DNA of 33,145 nt from an uncultured Balneola sp. (GTDB lineage: Bacteria > Bacteroidota > Rhodothermia > Balneolales > Balneolaceae). The notes beneath the pieces were generated by a model that had not been told where the DNA came from, did no database searches, and saw only the letters and a list, made by a program, of their open reading frames with translations. Location of the stretch: NCBI GenBank assembly GCA_902529115.1, contig CABZVB010000020.1, forward strand, positions 1 through 33,145, read 5' to 3'. Of the stretch, positions 7,225 to 16,163 are shown in pieces (within the stretch, counting starts at the first letter, position 1; every line of letters begins with the position of its first letter). The position numbers and the translations under genes are program-made.

Positions 7225-8769
7225 ATGTTACGTGCCAAAATAAATTTGACCAATTTCTTTAAAAATAGTGGCATATTGTCTTATTCTTCCAGAGATTATG
7301 CTCATCTTCGAATGGTATTTTTATTTACAAGTTTGTTGATTGGCATTCAGAGCACAAGGAGTATGTCGCAAGAACTTGGATTATGGATACCCTCGTATGA
7401 GGCAAATCAAACCCAATTGATTTCCACCAATTCTGATTCTAGCTTTTCCATACTTCACAATCTAGGCATCGAATTGCTGATTCTTCCGTTTGAAGTACTC
7501 TCAGAGAATAAAACTACTTCTTCTCTTTCTGATCAATGGGATGGAAACATAGTGATTGATTATGGTATTCAGTTTTTAGATGCGTATAAACTAGAAATGC
7601 AGAGGGACTCGTTGCTCAATCACTATACTTCGGGTATGATGTTGGTAACACAAGAGTCCACCATTACCGGTCACCTTATGCATCACTACAGTCCTTTCCA
7701 GGACAGCTTATTTAGGGAAAGATGGAGACAAGTAACACAGATTTTGAAACAGTTCAACACGAATGGATTTTATTATGTAATTCCCGAAAATCTAGATAGT
7801 ATAGCGCACAGCTTTACCCTGGACAATATGAGTACCAAGTGGGTTCCTAAAAACCATATTTTTGACTCTCCTTTTCAGTTGGAGGACCTAAAACGATTGG
7901 AGGATGCCTTCCTGATTAATCAAGCAGCAGAATTTATATGGTTTACTCAGACTTGGTTAGACGAAGCATTTCTATCGCATCCCAGCTTAGAAGAAAGCCT
8001 CGTTTTCTGGAAAGAAACTGGTAATTTTATGTTGGCAGAACCAGCCCAGAAAATAAGCTCAATGAATACCCACTGGAGTAGACTGTTCATACTTTTCCTT
8101 ATTATGCTATTTCTTGGTTTATATCAACAGTCTCAAGTCTACAGAAAAACACCTATGCGTTATTTCATTAATTATAGCTTCTTGATCGATGATATGCTAC
8201 GTTACTCTGAAAGATACACTTCTATTGGCTTTCTGTTATTTATAATACGATCATGTATTGTGAGCCTATGTCTTGTGATTTGGGGACTAAGTAATGGGAA
8301 TGACCTAGATTGGGCCTATTTAGAACATCTTATCTTTGGACAAACAGAACATTCCCCAAATACCTTTTTATTATGGGGCGTGCTAAGCCTAGTTCTATTC
8401 CTAACACAGTTAATCGAATTGTTACTACTCAGAATCCCAAAGAGTGGTTACCAGTCGATGCGACAGATCTTTGCTGTCTATAGTTGGAATGTACATCTAA
8501 ATCTGATCTTGTTGCTGTTCATTTTCATCGCTTTTGTAAACCAGCTTTCAATAGTCAATGGAATAACGATTCTTTTTTTAATTGCACTGTCCTGGTATAT
8601 TGGTTTTGTTATTTCATCAATTCAAGGTGCAAAAATAACTTACAGAGCTGGTAAACGATATATTTTCTGGAGCCTTGGCACCCACATGCTTCTTATCAGC
8701 CTTAGCATATATGTGTTCAGCCAATCCGAGGTAGCTCATGGAATCATAAGCATGCTTTATGCTCTTTAA
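7225..8769 (+). CDS. unknown membrane protein with large N-terminal exported domain
   Basis: I do not recognise a characterised family for this 514-residue protein. A basic N-terminus and a hydrophobic segment at about 30-47, followed by SMSQE, look like a signal sequence. Residues of about 50-285 are soluble and Trp/Tyr-rich. Segments such as GIELLILPFEVL, GNIVIDYGIQFLDAY and NTNGFYYVIPENLDSIA resemble strand-helix units of a TIM-barrel or polysaccharide deacetylase-like fold. About six hydrophobic helices fill 288-514, with loops carrying YRKTPMRYFIN and PKSGYQSMRQ that recall DUF4271-type Bacteroidota membrane proteins. It follows miaB closely and ends in a 4-bp overlap with the convergent anmK. 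A cell-envelope role is a guess from topology. Confidence 0.75.
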   Translation: MLRAKINLTNFFKNSGILSYSSRDYAHLRMVFLFTSLLIGIQSTRSMSQELGLWIPSYEANQTQLISTNSDSSFSILHNLGIELLILPFEVLSENKTTSSLSDQWDGNIVIDYGIQFLDAYKLEMQRDSLLNHYTSGMMLVTQESTITGHLMHHYSPFQDSLFRERWRQVTQILKQFNTNGFYYVIPENLDSIAHSFTLDNMSTKWVPKNHIFDSPFQLEDLKRLEDAFLINQAAEFIWFTQTWLDEAFLSHPSLEESLVFWKETGNFMLAEPAQKISSMNTHWSRLFILFLIMLFLGLYQQSQVYRKTPMRYFINYSFLIDDMLRYSERYTSIGFLLFIIRSCIVSLCLVIWGLSNGNDLDWAYLEHLIFGQTEHSPNTFLLWGVLSLVLFLTQLIELLLLRIPKSGYQSMRQIFAVYSWNVHLNLILLLFIFIAFVNQLSIVNGITILFLIALSWYIGFVISSIQGAKITYRAGKRYIFWSLGTHMLLISLSIYVFSQSEVAHGIISMLYAL

Positions 8770-9914
8770 TCGGACAGTGAAAGCTTGCCCAAAGAGACTT
8801 CTCTATTGTTCACTAAAAACTTTTTTCCAACAATCATCCCATCCGCTAAAAAAGCGATTAGAGCCGCTTCTTTTGCATCTGAAGGAATTCCTAGTTCGTC
8901 AAAATTTCGCTGTGGAGAGTTTGGAAAATAAGCTCTTAAACCTTCCATTATCATCGTATTATATAGTCCACCTCCACTCACATACCATTCAAATGAAACA
9001 GTATTGCTTATTTTTTTCATAGCCAATGCCACACTTTCAACGGTAAATTGGGTGAGAGTTGCCACTAAATCTTTAGGTTGAAGATTTACTCCCAAACTCT
9101 GCATTTGATGATGAATATAGCCTAAATTGAATAACTCTTGTCCTGTCGACTTAGGGAAATTTTTTTTAAAAAAATCGTCACACAATAAGGCTTTTACAAA
9201 CTCATTATTCACTTGTCCCTGCCTAGCAACCTCTCCATCTTTGTCATATTCTTTACCAAAGTAAAGAGTCATAGCCTCATTAATGAGGGTATTTGCCGGT
9301 CCTGTATCGCTGCCCACCACTTCAGATCCAGAATTAATTGAAGGTAACCAACTCAAATTAGCAATACCTCCTAGATTCAATAGCATTCGGGCAATGTTAG
9401 CATCCCGAAACAGTGCTTCATCCATCAATGAAACCAAAGGAGCTCCCTCCCCTCCCACTGCCGTGTGTTTTTGCCGAAAGTCGGAGACCACAGGTAGTCC
9501 AGATGCAACAGCTAGTTGATCCCCATCTACAATTTGTAGCGTAGCTGTACGCTCTTTAGTGGGGAAGTGAAAGACGGTTTGTCCATGAGAACCAATGAAA
9601 TCAACATCTTCATGACCAAGATTCCATTTTTGTAATGCTATCCTGATAAAGGCAGCATAGCTATGAGCTAGTTTGGTATTCAAAATACATAAGCTGCCAA
9701 GTGGAACTTGCTCTTTAGATTGTACCGATACCAATAGAGAACGTATTTTTTCATCATACGGAACCGTTAGGTGTTCCTTCACCTCTAATCCCTGTTCGGA
9801 ACAATGACAATAGGCAATATCTAAACCATCTAGTGAAGTACCTGACATGAGTCCGATTACACGACGAATGGGTTTACCAGAGAGTTCATAAATATGTTTA
9901 AAGTGCTTGTTCAT
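8766..9914 (-). CDS. anmK: anhydro-N-acetylmuramic acid kinase
   Basis: AnmK phosphorylates and opens 1,6-anhydro-MurNAc to MurNAc-6-phosphate during peptidoglycan recycling in the cytoplasm. The 382-residue length is typical. The ATP-binding phosphate-1 motif GLMSGTSLDGLD is at 21-32. LNLGGIANLSWLP and GSDTGPANTLINEAM follow, and VSGGGLYNTMIMEGL lies near the C-terminus, as in the family. The ATG at 9914 leaves a plausible 17-residue lead before the conserved core. Its 3' end overlaps the convergent gene at 7225-8769 by 4 bp. Its start faces a small divergent gene, so the two may share a promoter region. No murQ is next to it. Confidence 0.95.
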   Translation of the reverse strand: MNKHFKHIYELSGKPIRRVIGLMSGTSLDGLDIAYCHCSEQGLEVKEHLTVPYDEKIRSLLVSVQSKEQVPLGSLCILNTKLAHSYAAFIRIALQKWNLGHEDVDFIGSHGQTVFHFPTKERTATLQIVDGDQLAVASGLPVVSDFRQKHTAVGGEGAPLVSLMDEALFRDANIARMLLNLGGIANLSWLPSINSGSEVVGSDTGPANTLINEAMTLYFGKEYDKDGEVARQGQVNNEFVKALLCDDFFKKNFPKSTGQELFNLGYIHHQMQSLGVNLQPKDLVATLTQFTVESVALAMKKISNTVSFEWYVSGGGLYNTMIMEGLRAYFPNSPQRNFDELGIPSDAKEAALIAFLADGMIVGKKFLVNNREVSLGKLSLSD

Positions 9915-9956
9915 AGAGCCTTAGTAAAGTATTTTAACGAAAATAATCATTACGCC

Positions 9957-10208
9957 ATGCAAACCAAAGAAGAACACGAATACGAATCTTTTGAGCAGGA
10001 TGTAGATATGCTTGTAGAATCACTTAAAGATAGCTTTGAGTCAAAACAGGCAAATTACCGAATTGACCACCTGAATAACTCTCTATATGTATACCTAGAA
10101 GGCTTGGAAGATTACTCAGAGCACGAAATAGAAGAATTTGCAGCTCCATTGTTAGAAGAATTAGATCTTGATTTCGAGCATATTTTTTTGCTCACTTTGT
10201 TTGCTTAA
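9957..10208 (+). CDS. small acidic conserved-looking protein
   Basis: No family recognised. From the ATG at 9957 it is 83 residues, strongly acidic, and predicted as helix-strand-helix. NSLYVYLEGLEDYSEHEIEEF reads like a small alpha/beta domain, and the C-terminal FEHIFLL is hydrophobic. An upstream in-frame ATG at 9894 would add 21 basic residues unlike the rest and would overlap the divergent anmK by 21 bp, so I prefer 9957. It is probably cytoplasmic. Nothing in the context fixes a role. Confidence 0.6.
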   Translation: MQTKEEHEYESFEQDVDMLVESLKDSFESKQANYRIDHLNNSLYVYLEGLEDYSEHEIEEFAAPLLEELDLDFEHIFLLTLFA

Positions 10209-10279
10209 CCTCTACTTAAAATCGTTCAGAATGTAAGTACATATATATAAGCGGGGAGATATATAGTATTTTGGTAAAC

Positions 10280-11026
10280 TTAACGGAGTACCTGCTCTAG
10301 TTCAGTGGAAGCATCAGTCGAATGATTCCGATACTTTACAATAATCGGACATTGCATACTAAGCCCTTGAGAGCTAGCCCATTCTCCTTTCATAGGACGA
10401 GCTCCTGGGATAACAACTGCTCCTTCGGGAATAGCCGCGCCCCTTAGACGTATTTCTTCTTTGACTGCATCGTATACGGGTATGGATTTTGAAAGAATTA
10501 CACCTGGGGCAATGATGGCTCTTTTCTGGACTAAGATCCCTTCAACTATTGATACTCCAGCGCCAATGAAGCATTCATCTTCAATAATGACTGGATTCAT
10601 ACCAATCGGTTCTAATACTCCTCCAAGTTGCACGGCTGCTGATAGATGAACCCCTTGTCCCACTTGTGCACATGAGCCTACTAAAGCATGGGAATCGACC
10701 ATGGAACCCTCGCCCACATACGCCCCCACATTAACATATGCTGGGGGCATGACAATTACAGAGGGTGCCAAATAAGCCCCTCGACGCACCGAAGAACCAC
10801 CCGGTACAAGTCGAACCTGATCCTCTGGTCTAAAATACCGGGGAGATAAGTTGTGCTTATCAACAAAGCCCTCATAAATCCCTTCATATGATGTGTTAAC
10901 CCCCTCTTTAAAGGATTGAAGAATAGCCTGCTTAACTTCGAGGTTTACCACCCACCCATCTTGGCTAGGCGATGCCGCTCGCATATTTCCGGTTTCTAGT
11001 GCATCTAAAATTTCTTCGTAATTCAT
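10280..11026 (-). CDS. dapD: tetrahydrodipicolinate N-succinyltransferase
   Basis: DapD succinylates tetrahydrodipicolinate, committing the cell to the succinylase branch of meso-diaminopimelate and lysine synthesis. The 248-residue product has a helical N-terminus and then a left-handed beta-helix of hexapeptide repeats over about 80-190 (for example VNVGAYVGEGSMVDS, GQGVHLSAAVQLGG, IEDECFIGAGVSIVEG). The C-terminal cap contains GAVVIPGARPMKGEW. A TTG further up at 11080 would overlap dapA. The ATG at 11026, 16 bp after the dapA stop, gives the usual MNYEEIL start. It is the last gene of the lysC-dapB-dapA-dapD operon, and no terminator is obvious downstream. Confidence 0.94.
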   Translation of the reverse strand: MNYEEILDALETGNMRAASPSQDGWVVNLEVKQAILQSFKEGVNTSYEGIYEGFVDKHNLSPRYFRPEDQVRLVPGGSSVRRGAYLAPSVIVMPPAYVNVGAYVGEGSMVDSHALVGSCAQVGQGVHLSAAVQLGGVLEPIGMNPVIIEDECFIGAGVSIVEGILVQKRAIIAPGVILSKSIPVYDAVKEEIRLRGAAIPEGAVVIPGARPMKGEWASSQGLSMQCPIIVKYRNHSTDASTELEQVLR

Positions 11027-11042
11027 GGTTCGTAAATTATGT

Positions 11043-11939
11043 TTAGGATCCCCAGCCTTGAAGTACTTTGTCGGCCTCAATTAGAGTTTGTAGAGTTTCG
11101 GGTTTTAAATCGTTCAATTCTAACGGTAGGCGAACATAAGCTGAGCGGATTTGACCTTTATGGTGCATGATGGCTTTCACAGGTATTGGACTAGGTGCAT
11201 GAAATAAAGTATCCACAATTGAAACCCAATACTTAGGCAATTTTGATGGATCCAGGCCACACAAATTCCAATAATCATGCGTTTTCTCTGGCCAAATGTT
11301 TGAGGCGACAGATACGTGACCAATCGCTCCTTCTGCCATAAATTCTATAATCAAATTATCATCACCACAATATAGTGGACTTTTGGGTGCAGCGGATTTG
11401 AATGCTCGAACATAATCCATATTCCCACTAGCTTCTTTAAGCCCCAGATAATGAGGAAATTTGGTAAAAATATGAGCAGGCACCTCTGGGTCCATGTGAG
11501 TACCCGTCCTTGATGGTACATTATATAGCATGCAGGGGGTTTTAGTGGCTCTCATCAGATGAGAAAACCAAGCCAATTGGCCTTCTTTTTTAGGCTTTGC
11601 ATAGATTGGGGCGACTAGTAAAAAAGCGTCAATCCCTTTTCCATCACAGTAGTTCATAAAATGGAGCTGCTCATCTAGTAAAAATCCTCCCAAACCAACC
11701 ATTAAGGGTACTTTTATATCCATTTGGGTACAAAAACTAATAACCGCCTTTTTTTGCTTGAGTGGAATGTTTATCCCCTCGCCTGTACTACCTAAAAGGA
11801 GTATTCCGTTTTGGGCTTGAGATTGAGCCATTACCAGCTGCTCTAATATCTCGAAGTCAATACGCCCATCATCGAAAAACGGGGTTATCAATGCCGTCCA
11901 GATGGGAAATAATTGCAAATCGTTCACATTATACCCCAT
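11043..11939 (-). CDS. dapA: 4-hydroxy-tetrahydrodipicolinate synthase
   Basis: DapA condenses pyruvate with aspartate semialdehyde, the first step specific to DAP/lysine. The 298-residue TIM barrel shows the GSTGEG loop (50-55), the catalytic Tyr139 in YNVPSRTG (139-146) and the Schiff-base Lys168 in GLKEASGN. The Asp-Asp pair in CGDDNLI matches the family. The gene starts as dapB ends (overlap of about 11 bp), consistent with coupled translation. Some NAL-superfamily aldolases share these motifs, but the dap context makes dapA the clear choice. Confidence 0.95.
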   Translation of the reverse strand: MGYNVNDLQLFPIWTALITPFFDDGRIDFEILEQLVMAQSQAQNGILLLGSTGEGINIPLKQKKAVISFCTQMDIKVPLMVGLGGFLLDEQLHFMNYCDGKGIDAFLLVAPIYAKPKKEGQLAWFSHLMRATKTPCMLYNVPSRTGTHMDPEVPAHIFTKFPHYLGLKEASGNMDYVRAFKSAAPKSPLYCGDDNLIIEFMAEGAIGHVSVASNIWPEKTHDYWNLCGLDPSKLPKYWVSIVDTLFHAPSPIPVKAIMHHKGQIRSAYVRLPLELNDLKPETLQTLIEADKVLQGWGS

Positions 11940-12603
11940 TTTGATTCACCTTATCAAATAAATATTCAAATGTAAGTAATCCATTTTCTTCAAAGTCGCT
12001 CAACTGCTCTGCTGCCCAAATAGCTCCGGAAGCAAAAATAGAACGATCTTTGGCTTGGTGCCGTACACTCAACTCTTCTCCGGCGGCCTGTATATCTAAT
12101 TCATGTATCCCATATACATCCCCTACACGTTTGGAACTTATAGGATATTCCTTGCCAAGCCATTGCTGCCATTTAAGGGCCGTACCACTAGGTGTATCTA
12201 ATTTTTCGATATGATGGATATCGTTAATTTTTACGCTTACCTGATCTAGTTGCGCCAAATCGTTGGACATTGATTGCAGAGCACGTCTGATTACCTGCAT
12301 ACCTATGCTAAAATTTTGCCCATGCACCCATTGCAGCCCACGCTCCTTGAGCTGCATATCTATATCGGACGGCCATTCAAAGCCAGTACTCCCCCAAACT
12401 ACAGGTTTGCCAATGTCCATGAGAGTGGGGATGAGAGAATGAACATCCGGACCAGGAACAAAGGTAATAATCACATCAACTTTAGCTAGTTCGTCAGGCT
12501 GGATGGGCTTGGATCTACCATATACAGCCACGCAGCGAGTACCTAATGCTTCGACCACATAACTACCTGTTTTTCCGCTTCCAATAACCGCAAATATTTC
12601 CAT
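11929..12603 (-). CDS. dapB: 4-hydroxy-tetrahydrodipicolinate reductase
   Basis: DapB reduces the DapA product with NAD(P)H to tetrahydrodipicolinate. From the ATG at 12603 it is 224 residues, the compact form common in Bacteroidota-like bacteria. FAVIGSGKTG (4-13) is the nucleotide-binding turn. GSTGF is at 71-75, and the catalytic signature is His130-His131, Lys134 and DTPSGTA (136-142). A TTG nine bases upstream is possible, but the ATG sits one base after the lysC stop (TAG-A-ATG), typical of re-initiation. It lies between the lysC remnant and dapA. Confidence 0.94.
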   Translation of the reverse strand: MEIFAVIGSGKTGSYVVEALGTRCVAVYGRSKPIQPDELAKVDVIITFVPGPDVHSLIPTLMDIGKPVVWGSTGFEWPSDIDMQLKERGLQWVHGQNFSIGMQVIRRALQSMSNDLAQLDQVSVKINDIHHIEKLDTPSGTALKWQQWLGKEYPISSKRVGDVYGIHELDIQAAGEELSVRHQAKDRSIFASGAIWAAEQLSDFEENGLLTFEYLFDKVNQNGV

Positions 12604-12604
12604 T

Positions 12605-12958
12605 CTATCCAATAAAACTTTGATCTAGGGTTTGGACGACTGCTTCTGCGTAGTGTTCTTGCACTAAAAAACATACATTATTAGCAGAAGCACCATGACA
12701 GACTAATCGTATGTTGAAGTCCTTCAAAATACTAAAAAGTTGCCCACTTATCCCCGATGTTTGATTCATTGCATTCCCAATGACCGCCACAAGTGCAAGA
12801 TTGTATTCTACTTTCACATCACAAAATTCATTTAAAGTACCTGCAGTATCACTTATGACTATCCAACTTCGGTTGGGATTATCCGCAATAATTTGGGCAC
12901 TTCGCGACATGGCTTCGAAAGATTCCACACTGGTTCCTCCGAATTTCGAGACGATCAT
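12605..12958 (-). CDS. lysC: miniature aspartokinase remnant: N-terminal lysine loop joined to C-terminal ACT domain
   Basis: The 117-residue product reads as LysC with its middle removed. Residues 1-40 match the aspartokinase N-terminus (KFGGTS at 5-10, then a strand WIVISDTAG). From 41 on it matches the C-terminus of the E. coli LysC type: TLNEFCDVKVEYNLALVAVIGN, GISGQLFSILKDFNIRLVCHGAS, then NNVCFLV, an ACT domain. About 320 residues that hold most of the ATP and aspartate sites are absent, yet the frame is kept. It cannot be a working kinase. It leads the dap operon and ends one base before the dapB ATG, so its translation may still deliver ribosomes to dapB. Either a decaying gene or a retained ACT-domain protein; another aspartokinase must exist elsewhere if the pathway runs. 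Confidence 0.8.
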   Translation of the reverse strand: MIVSKFGGTSVESFEAMSRSAQIIADNPNRSWIVISDTAGTLNEFCDVKVEYNLALVAVIGNAMNQTSGISGQLFSILKDFNIRLVCHGASANNVCFLVQEHYAEAVVQTLDQSFIG

Positions 12959-13104
12959 ATAGGTATAATGAGTGATTGAGTATCAATAAAATACGGAGCT
13001 TAATGTTAATAGACATCCATTATTTATATATTGCAAAAAAGATGTGTATTTGAGCCCTTCTACGTCCTATAATTCACAATAAATAATCAAATCTTCACTA
13101 GAAC

Positions 13105-14343
13105 ATGCCATTAATCACCAACGATGCCATTGCTTTTGGATTATTGATGATCACTTTAGCAGTCATATTTGCCACCGCAAACAGCACTCATCCATTTTGG
13201 AAAAAATTCTACATCTTCATTCCCTCCCTACTTTTGTGCTATTTTATTCCCTCAATCTACTCAACTCTGGGGTGGATTGACCCAAATAGTTCTCAACTCT
13301 ACTACGTGGCTTCCAGATATTTGCTCCCTGCTTCGCTCGTACTCTTAACCCTGAGTATCGATCTTAAAGCAGTTCTTGACTTGGGATGGAAAGCCATCGC
13401 CATGTTCTTGACAGGTACCATAGGAATCGTCATAGGTGGACCATTGGCAATGTTAATCATAGGAGCAATTGATCCAAATATACTTGAGGCTACTAGTCCT
13501 GATAACGAAATTTGGAGGGGTATGGCTACAGTTGCGGGAAGTTGGATTGGAGGTGGTGCGAACCAAACCGCTATGTTAGAAGTCTATCAACCGAGTTCCA
13601 GTCTATTCTCTGCGATGGTAACCGTAGATATCATTATGGCTAATTTATGGTTGGCATTTTTGCTTTATGGAGCGAGTATGGCATCCAAAGTAGACCGGTG
13701 GTTAGGTTCAGACACTTCAGCGATCTCACATTTACTAAAACAAGTACAAGACTATCAAAACAAAATAAAGCGAATTCCCAGCCTAAATGATCTCATAAGC
13801 ATACTAGCCGTGGCTTTTGGAATAACAGCTGTAGGCCATATCATTGGTGACAATATTGCTCCATGGATATCTGAAAATGCGCCTCGATTACGAGAATTTA
13901 GTTTGGACTCCACTTTTTTCTGGATTGTAGTAACTGCGACCACAGGTGGGTTATTAGTGTCATTTACTAGACTGCGTACATTGGAAGGTGCTGGCGCATC
14001 TAAAATCGGAAGTCTATTCTTATACATTTTAGTAATGACTATTGGTTTAAAAATGGATTTAATGGCCTTTTATGAAGCGCCTAGCTATTTTTTCGTTGGA
14101 TTAATCTGGATCTTAGTACATGTAGCATTATTATCGTTGGTTGCCAAATTAATTAAAGCTCCTTTGTTTTTCGTAGCTGTTGGTAGTCAGGCCAATGTGG
14201 GTGGAGCGGCTTCAGCGCCTATCGTCGCCTCTGCCTTTCATCCTTCTTTGGCACCCGTCGGTGTTCTTCTAGCCGTACTTGGCTATGCCCTAGGTACCTA
14301 TGGAGCGTATGCGACCGCCGAAATTATGCGATTAATTTATTAA
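13105..14343 (+). CDS. DUF819 family membrane protein
   Basis: A 412-residue polytopic membrane protein with about ten to eleven helices. It has the hallmark DUF819 (YjcL-like) stretches: SRYLLPASLVLLTLSIDLK near 70-90, GSWIGGGANQTAML near 148-161, and GSQANVGGAASAPIVASAFHP near 365-385. The two Gly/Asn-rich re-entrant-looking segments give it the inverted-repeat look of secondary transporters. Substrate and direction are unknown for the family as far as I know. It is divergent from the dap operon with a 146-bp gap. Genes downstream are in the same direction but separated by 75 bp. Confidence 0.88.
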   Translation: MPLITNDAIAFGLLMITLAVIFATANSTHPFWKKFYIFIPSLLLCYFIPSIYSTLGWIDPNSSQLYYVASRYLLPASLVLLTLSIDLKAVLDLGWKAIAMFLTGTIGIVIGGPLAMLIIGAIDPNILEATSPDNEIWRGMATVAGSWIGGGANQTAMLEVYQPSSSLFSAMVTVDIIMANLWLAFLLYGASMASKVDRWLGSDTSAISHLLKQVQDYQNKIKRIPSLNDLISILAVAFGITAVGHIIGDNIAPWISENAPRLREFSLDSTFFWIVVTATTGGLLVSFTRLRTLEGAGASKIGSLFLYILVMTIGLKMDLMAFYEAPSYFFVGLIWILVHVALLSLVAKLIKAPLFFVAVGSQANVGGAASAPIVASAFHPSLAPVGVLLAVLGYALGTYGAYATAEIMRLIY

Positions 14344-14418
14344 CTTATTACTTATGATTTAGAAGAGATTAACTAGCCGGTTAGCTATATACTCAATTAT
14401 TCATCATCCAGTAAATCC

Positions 14419-15621
14419 TTGAAACGAGCGCTCCTATTTTTTTCTAGTTTTATGGCCGTGGCTATCATTATTTATGCAATGGCCATTATCCCAAACTATA
14501 CCGCCTTTAAAACCCTATTCCAGAATGTAGATGGAATGACCGAGGGTAGTGAGTATGTGGCAAATACCTATTCACTAGCCGATTTGATCCGCTTCATTGG
14601 TAAGAAACCAGAACATGTAAGTATAGTTTCAATTTCAATTGACCGGCCTGATTCAAGCCTGTATTACGAAGAAAACCGACCACGCACTATGGGGTCTTTA
14701 GGCAATCTTATTCTACTTTATGCCTATGCACAAGCAGTGGAATCTTCTCAATTAGATCCCAACAAAGAAGTACGCCTTGAAGACCTATCTAGGTTCCAAC
14801 TACCACTAATAAGCCAGAATGCGCACGATGGGGCTATTCAAAGGTTGATTACTGAAGAAAGTCCGTCTTTCACCCTAGAAGACGCTGTACATGCTATGGT
14901 GGAATTCAATGACCTAGTTATAGCCGATTTTCTGTGGGCTAAATTAGGCGCTTCTACCCTGCAATTCAGAATGGAGGAGCTCAGAAAATCTCTAAATCTC
15001 AGGGTAACCGAATTGCCCCTTCCCAATGCTGCTTTGTACATGGCTATTGCTGAGCCTGCATCATTTTTGCCTGAATTTAGTCCAAAACGTGATTCTCTTC
15101 GTATAAACTCTAGTTTACGAGCTGTATTCCACACAAAAGCTCTGGAAAGTTTCTACCAAAAAACAGCCGATCTTGAACAATTTAATGCTCTTATAGCTTC
15201 TTTTAAAGAGAATCGTATAAATCAGAATTTCATGCAAGAAAGAGATGCACTTACTCTTTTTCCACAGACTACAGCTTCTGAATTAGCCCAAATAATGCGA
15301 TACCTATTGCTCGATGATCAACTTAATAGTAATGTTCAGGCTCGTATTCTAAGAGCCTTGGGCTGGCCTAATGGTTCATATTCGGTTACCCGAAGCTTTG
15401 AATCCTATTTTGCTCAGTATGACAGCCGGATGGGATTGCTGAGTGGCTTGGATTTTGGGACGTCTATTTACACTGGAGAACGACGGATTCAAGTGGTGCT
15501 ATTTGATGAGTTACCAGTAGCTTTTTGGCATCACATGTCAGCAAACCACATGCAAGAAGACTTTCAACAGCGATTGATCTGGGATCCCGCACTTTATCAA
15601 ACTACTAAACTCGCCTTATGA
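14419..15621 (+). CDS. membrane-anchored beta-lactamase-fold protein lacking catalytic residues
   Basis: The 400-residue protein starts with a signal-anchor (charged KR, then about 20 hydrophobic residues). It then follows the class A beta-lactamase/transpeptidase-like fold. MGSLGNLILLYAYAQAV (91-107) aligns with the SxxK helix but has Ser93-x-x-Asn96. VEFNDLVIADFL (161-172) aligns with the SDN helix but reads N-D-L. GLLSGLDFGTS near 340 takes the place of KTG. With Lys, Ser and the KTG Lys gone, hydrolysis is unlikely, so it may bind peptidoglycan or act as a scaffold. The start is TTG; the next in-frame ATG would remove the basic end of the anchor. The next gene overlaps it by 4 bp (ATGA). 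Confidence 0.7.
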   Translation: MKRALLFFSSFMAVAIIIYAMAIIPNYTAFKTLFQNVDGMTEGSEYVANTYSLADLIRFIGKKPEHVSIVSISIDRPDSSLYYEENRPRTMGSLGNLILLYAYAQAVESSQLDPNKEVRLEDLSRFQLPLISQNAHDGAIQRLITEESPSFTLEDAVHAMVEFNDLVIADFLWAKLGASTLQFRMEELRKSLNLRVTELPLPNAALYMAIAEPASFLPEFSPKRDSLRINSSLRAVFHTKALESFYQKTADLEQFNALIASFKENRINQNFMQERDALTLFPQTTASELAQIMRYLLLDDQLNSNVQARILRALGWPNGSYSVTRSFESYFAQYDSRMGLLSGLDFGTSIYTGERRIQVVLFDELPVAFWHHMSANHMQEDFQQRLIWDPALYQTTKLAL

Positions 15622-16091
15622 TCCGACGGTTATTATATTTTTTCTGGATTTTACCACTATACATGGGTTTCATAACCATACAACAAATAACCGTTCATTT
15701 TGGAACGCTACAAACCTATGAACGGGGAGTGAGCATAGCGGCTGATGTGACCGATTTCGACATAAAACAAATAGCCGCTCAGAGTAACGGATATGTAGTT
15801 ATCACTTTCCCACAACCCGATGGTAACCAAACTGAACGTAAATTATCTCTTTCAATTCAAATGGCTCAGAGAATTATTGATACCCAAGTTATACCTATTC
15901 GGTACCTTGAAGAAAGTTGGCAACCTATCGTCATGATACCCACTTATGAACTTCAAAAAAGCACCTCCTTCTTAAACTCTATTATTGCATTTATTGGGTT
16001 TATTATTACTATTACTGCAGCTATATTTGCAACAAAATACATCCATACTTCAAAGGAGGAAAATACTGATATACAGATTGAACGTGTCTAA
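15618..16091 (+). CDS. small two-helix membrane protein, DUF3592-like
   Basis: 157 residues with one transmembrane helix near each end (about 5-25 and 117-140) and a beta-rich domain between them. GVSIAADVTDFDIKQIAAQSNGY followed by VVITFPQPDG has the strand pattern of DUF3592-type proteins, but I cannot confirm it. The ATGA overlap with the beta-lactamase-fold gene suggests that the two are made together and may form an envelope complex. Function unknown. Confidence 0.65.
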   Translation: MIRRLLYFFWILPLYMGFITIQQITVHFGTLQTYERGVSIAADVTDFDIKQIAAQSNGYVVITFPQPDGNQTERKLSLSIQMAQRIIDTQVIPIRYLEESWQPIVMIPTYELQKSTSFLNSIIAFIGFIITITAAIFATKYIHTSKEENTDIQIERV

Positions 16092-16163
16092 ATGCTATCC
16101 TAAGTATTTCCAATGAACGATTCTCTCATATGAGACTCTTGCATCAAAGATCTTTCCAACACT

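Noticed and set aside
10209-10279. AT-rich hairpin between the small acidic gene and dapD
   Set aside because: The stem is made of tatata repeats with mismatches and can be explained by composition.
11027-11080. Longer dapD frame from a TTG
   Set aside because: It overlaps the end of dapA. The ATG at 11026 gives the usual N-terminus.
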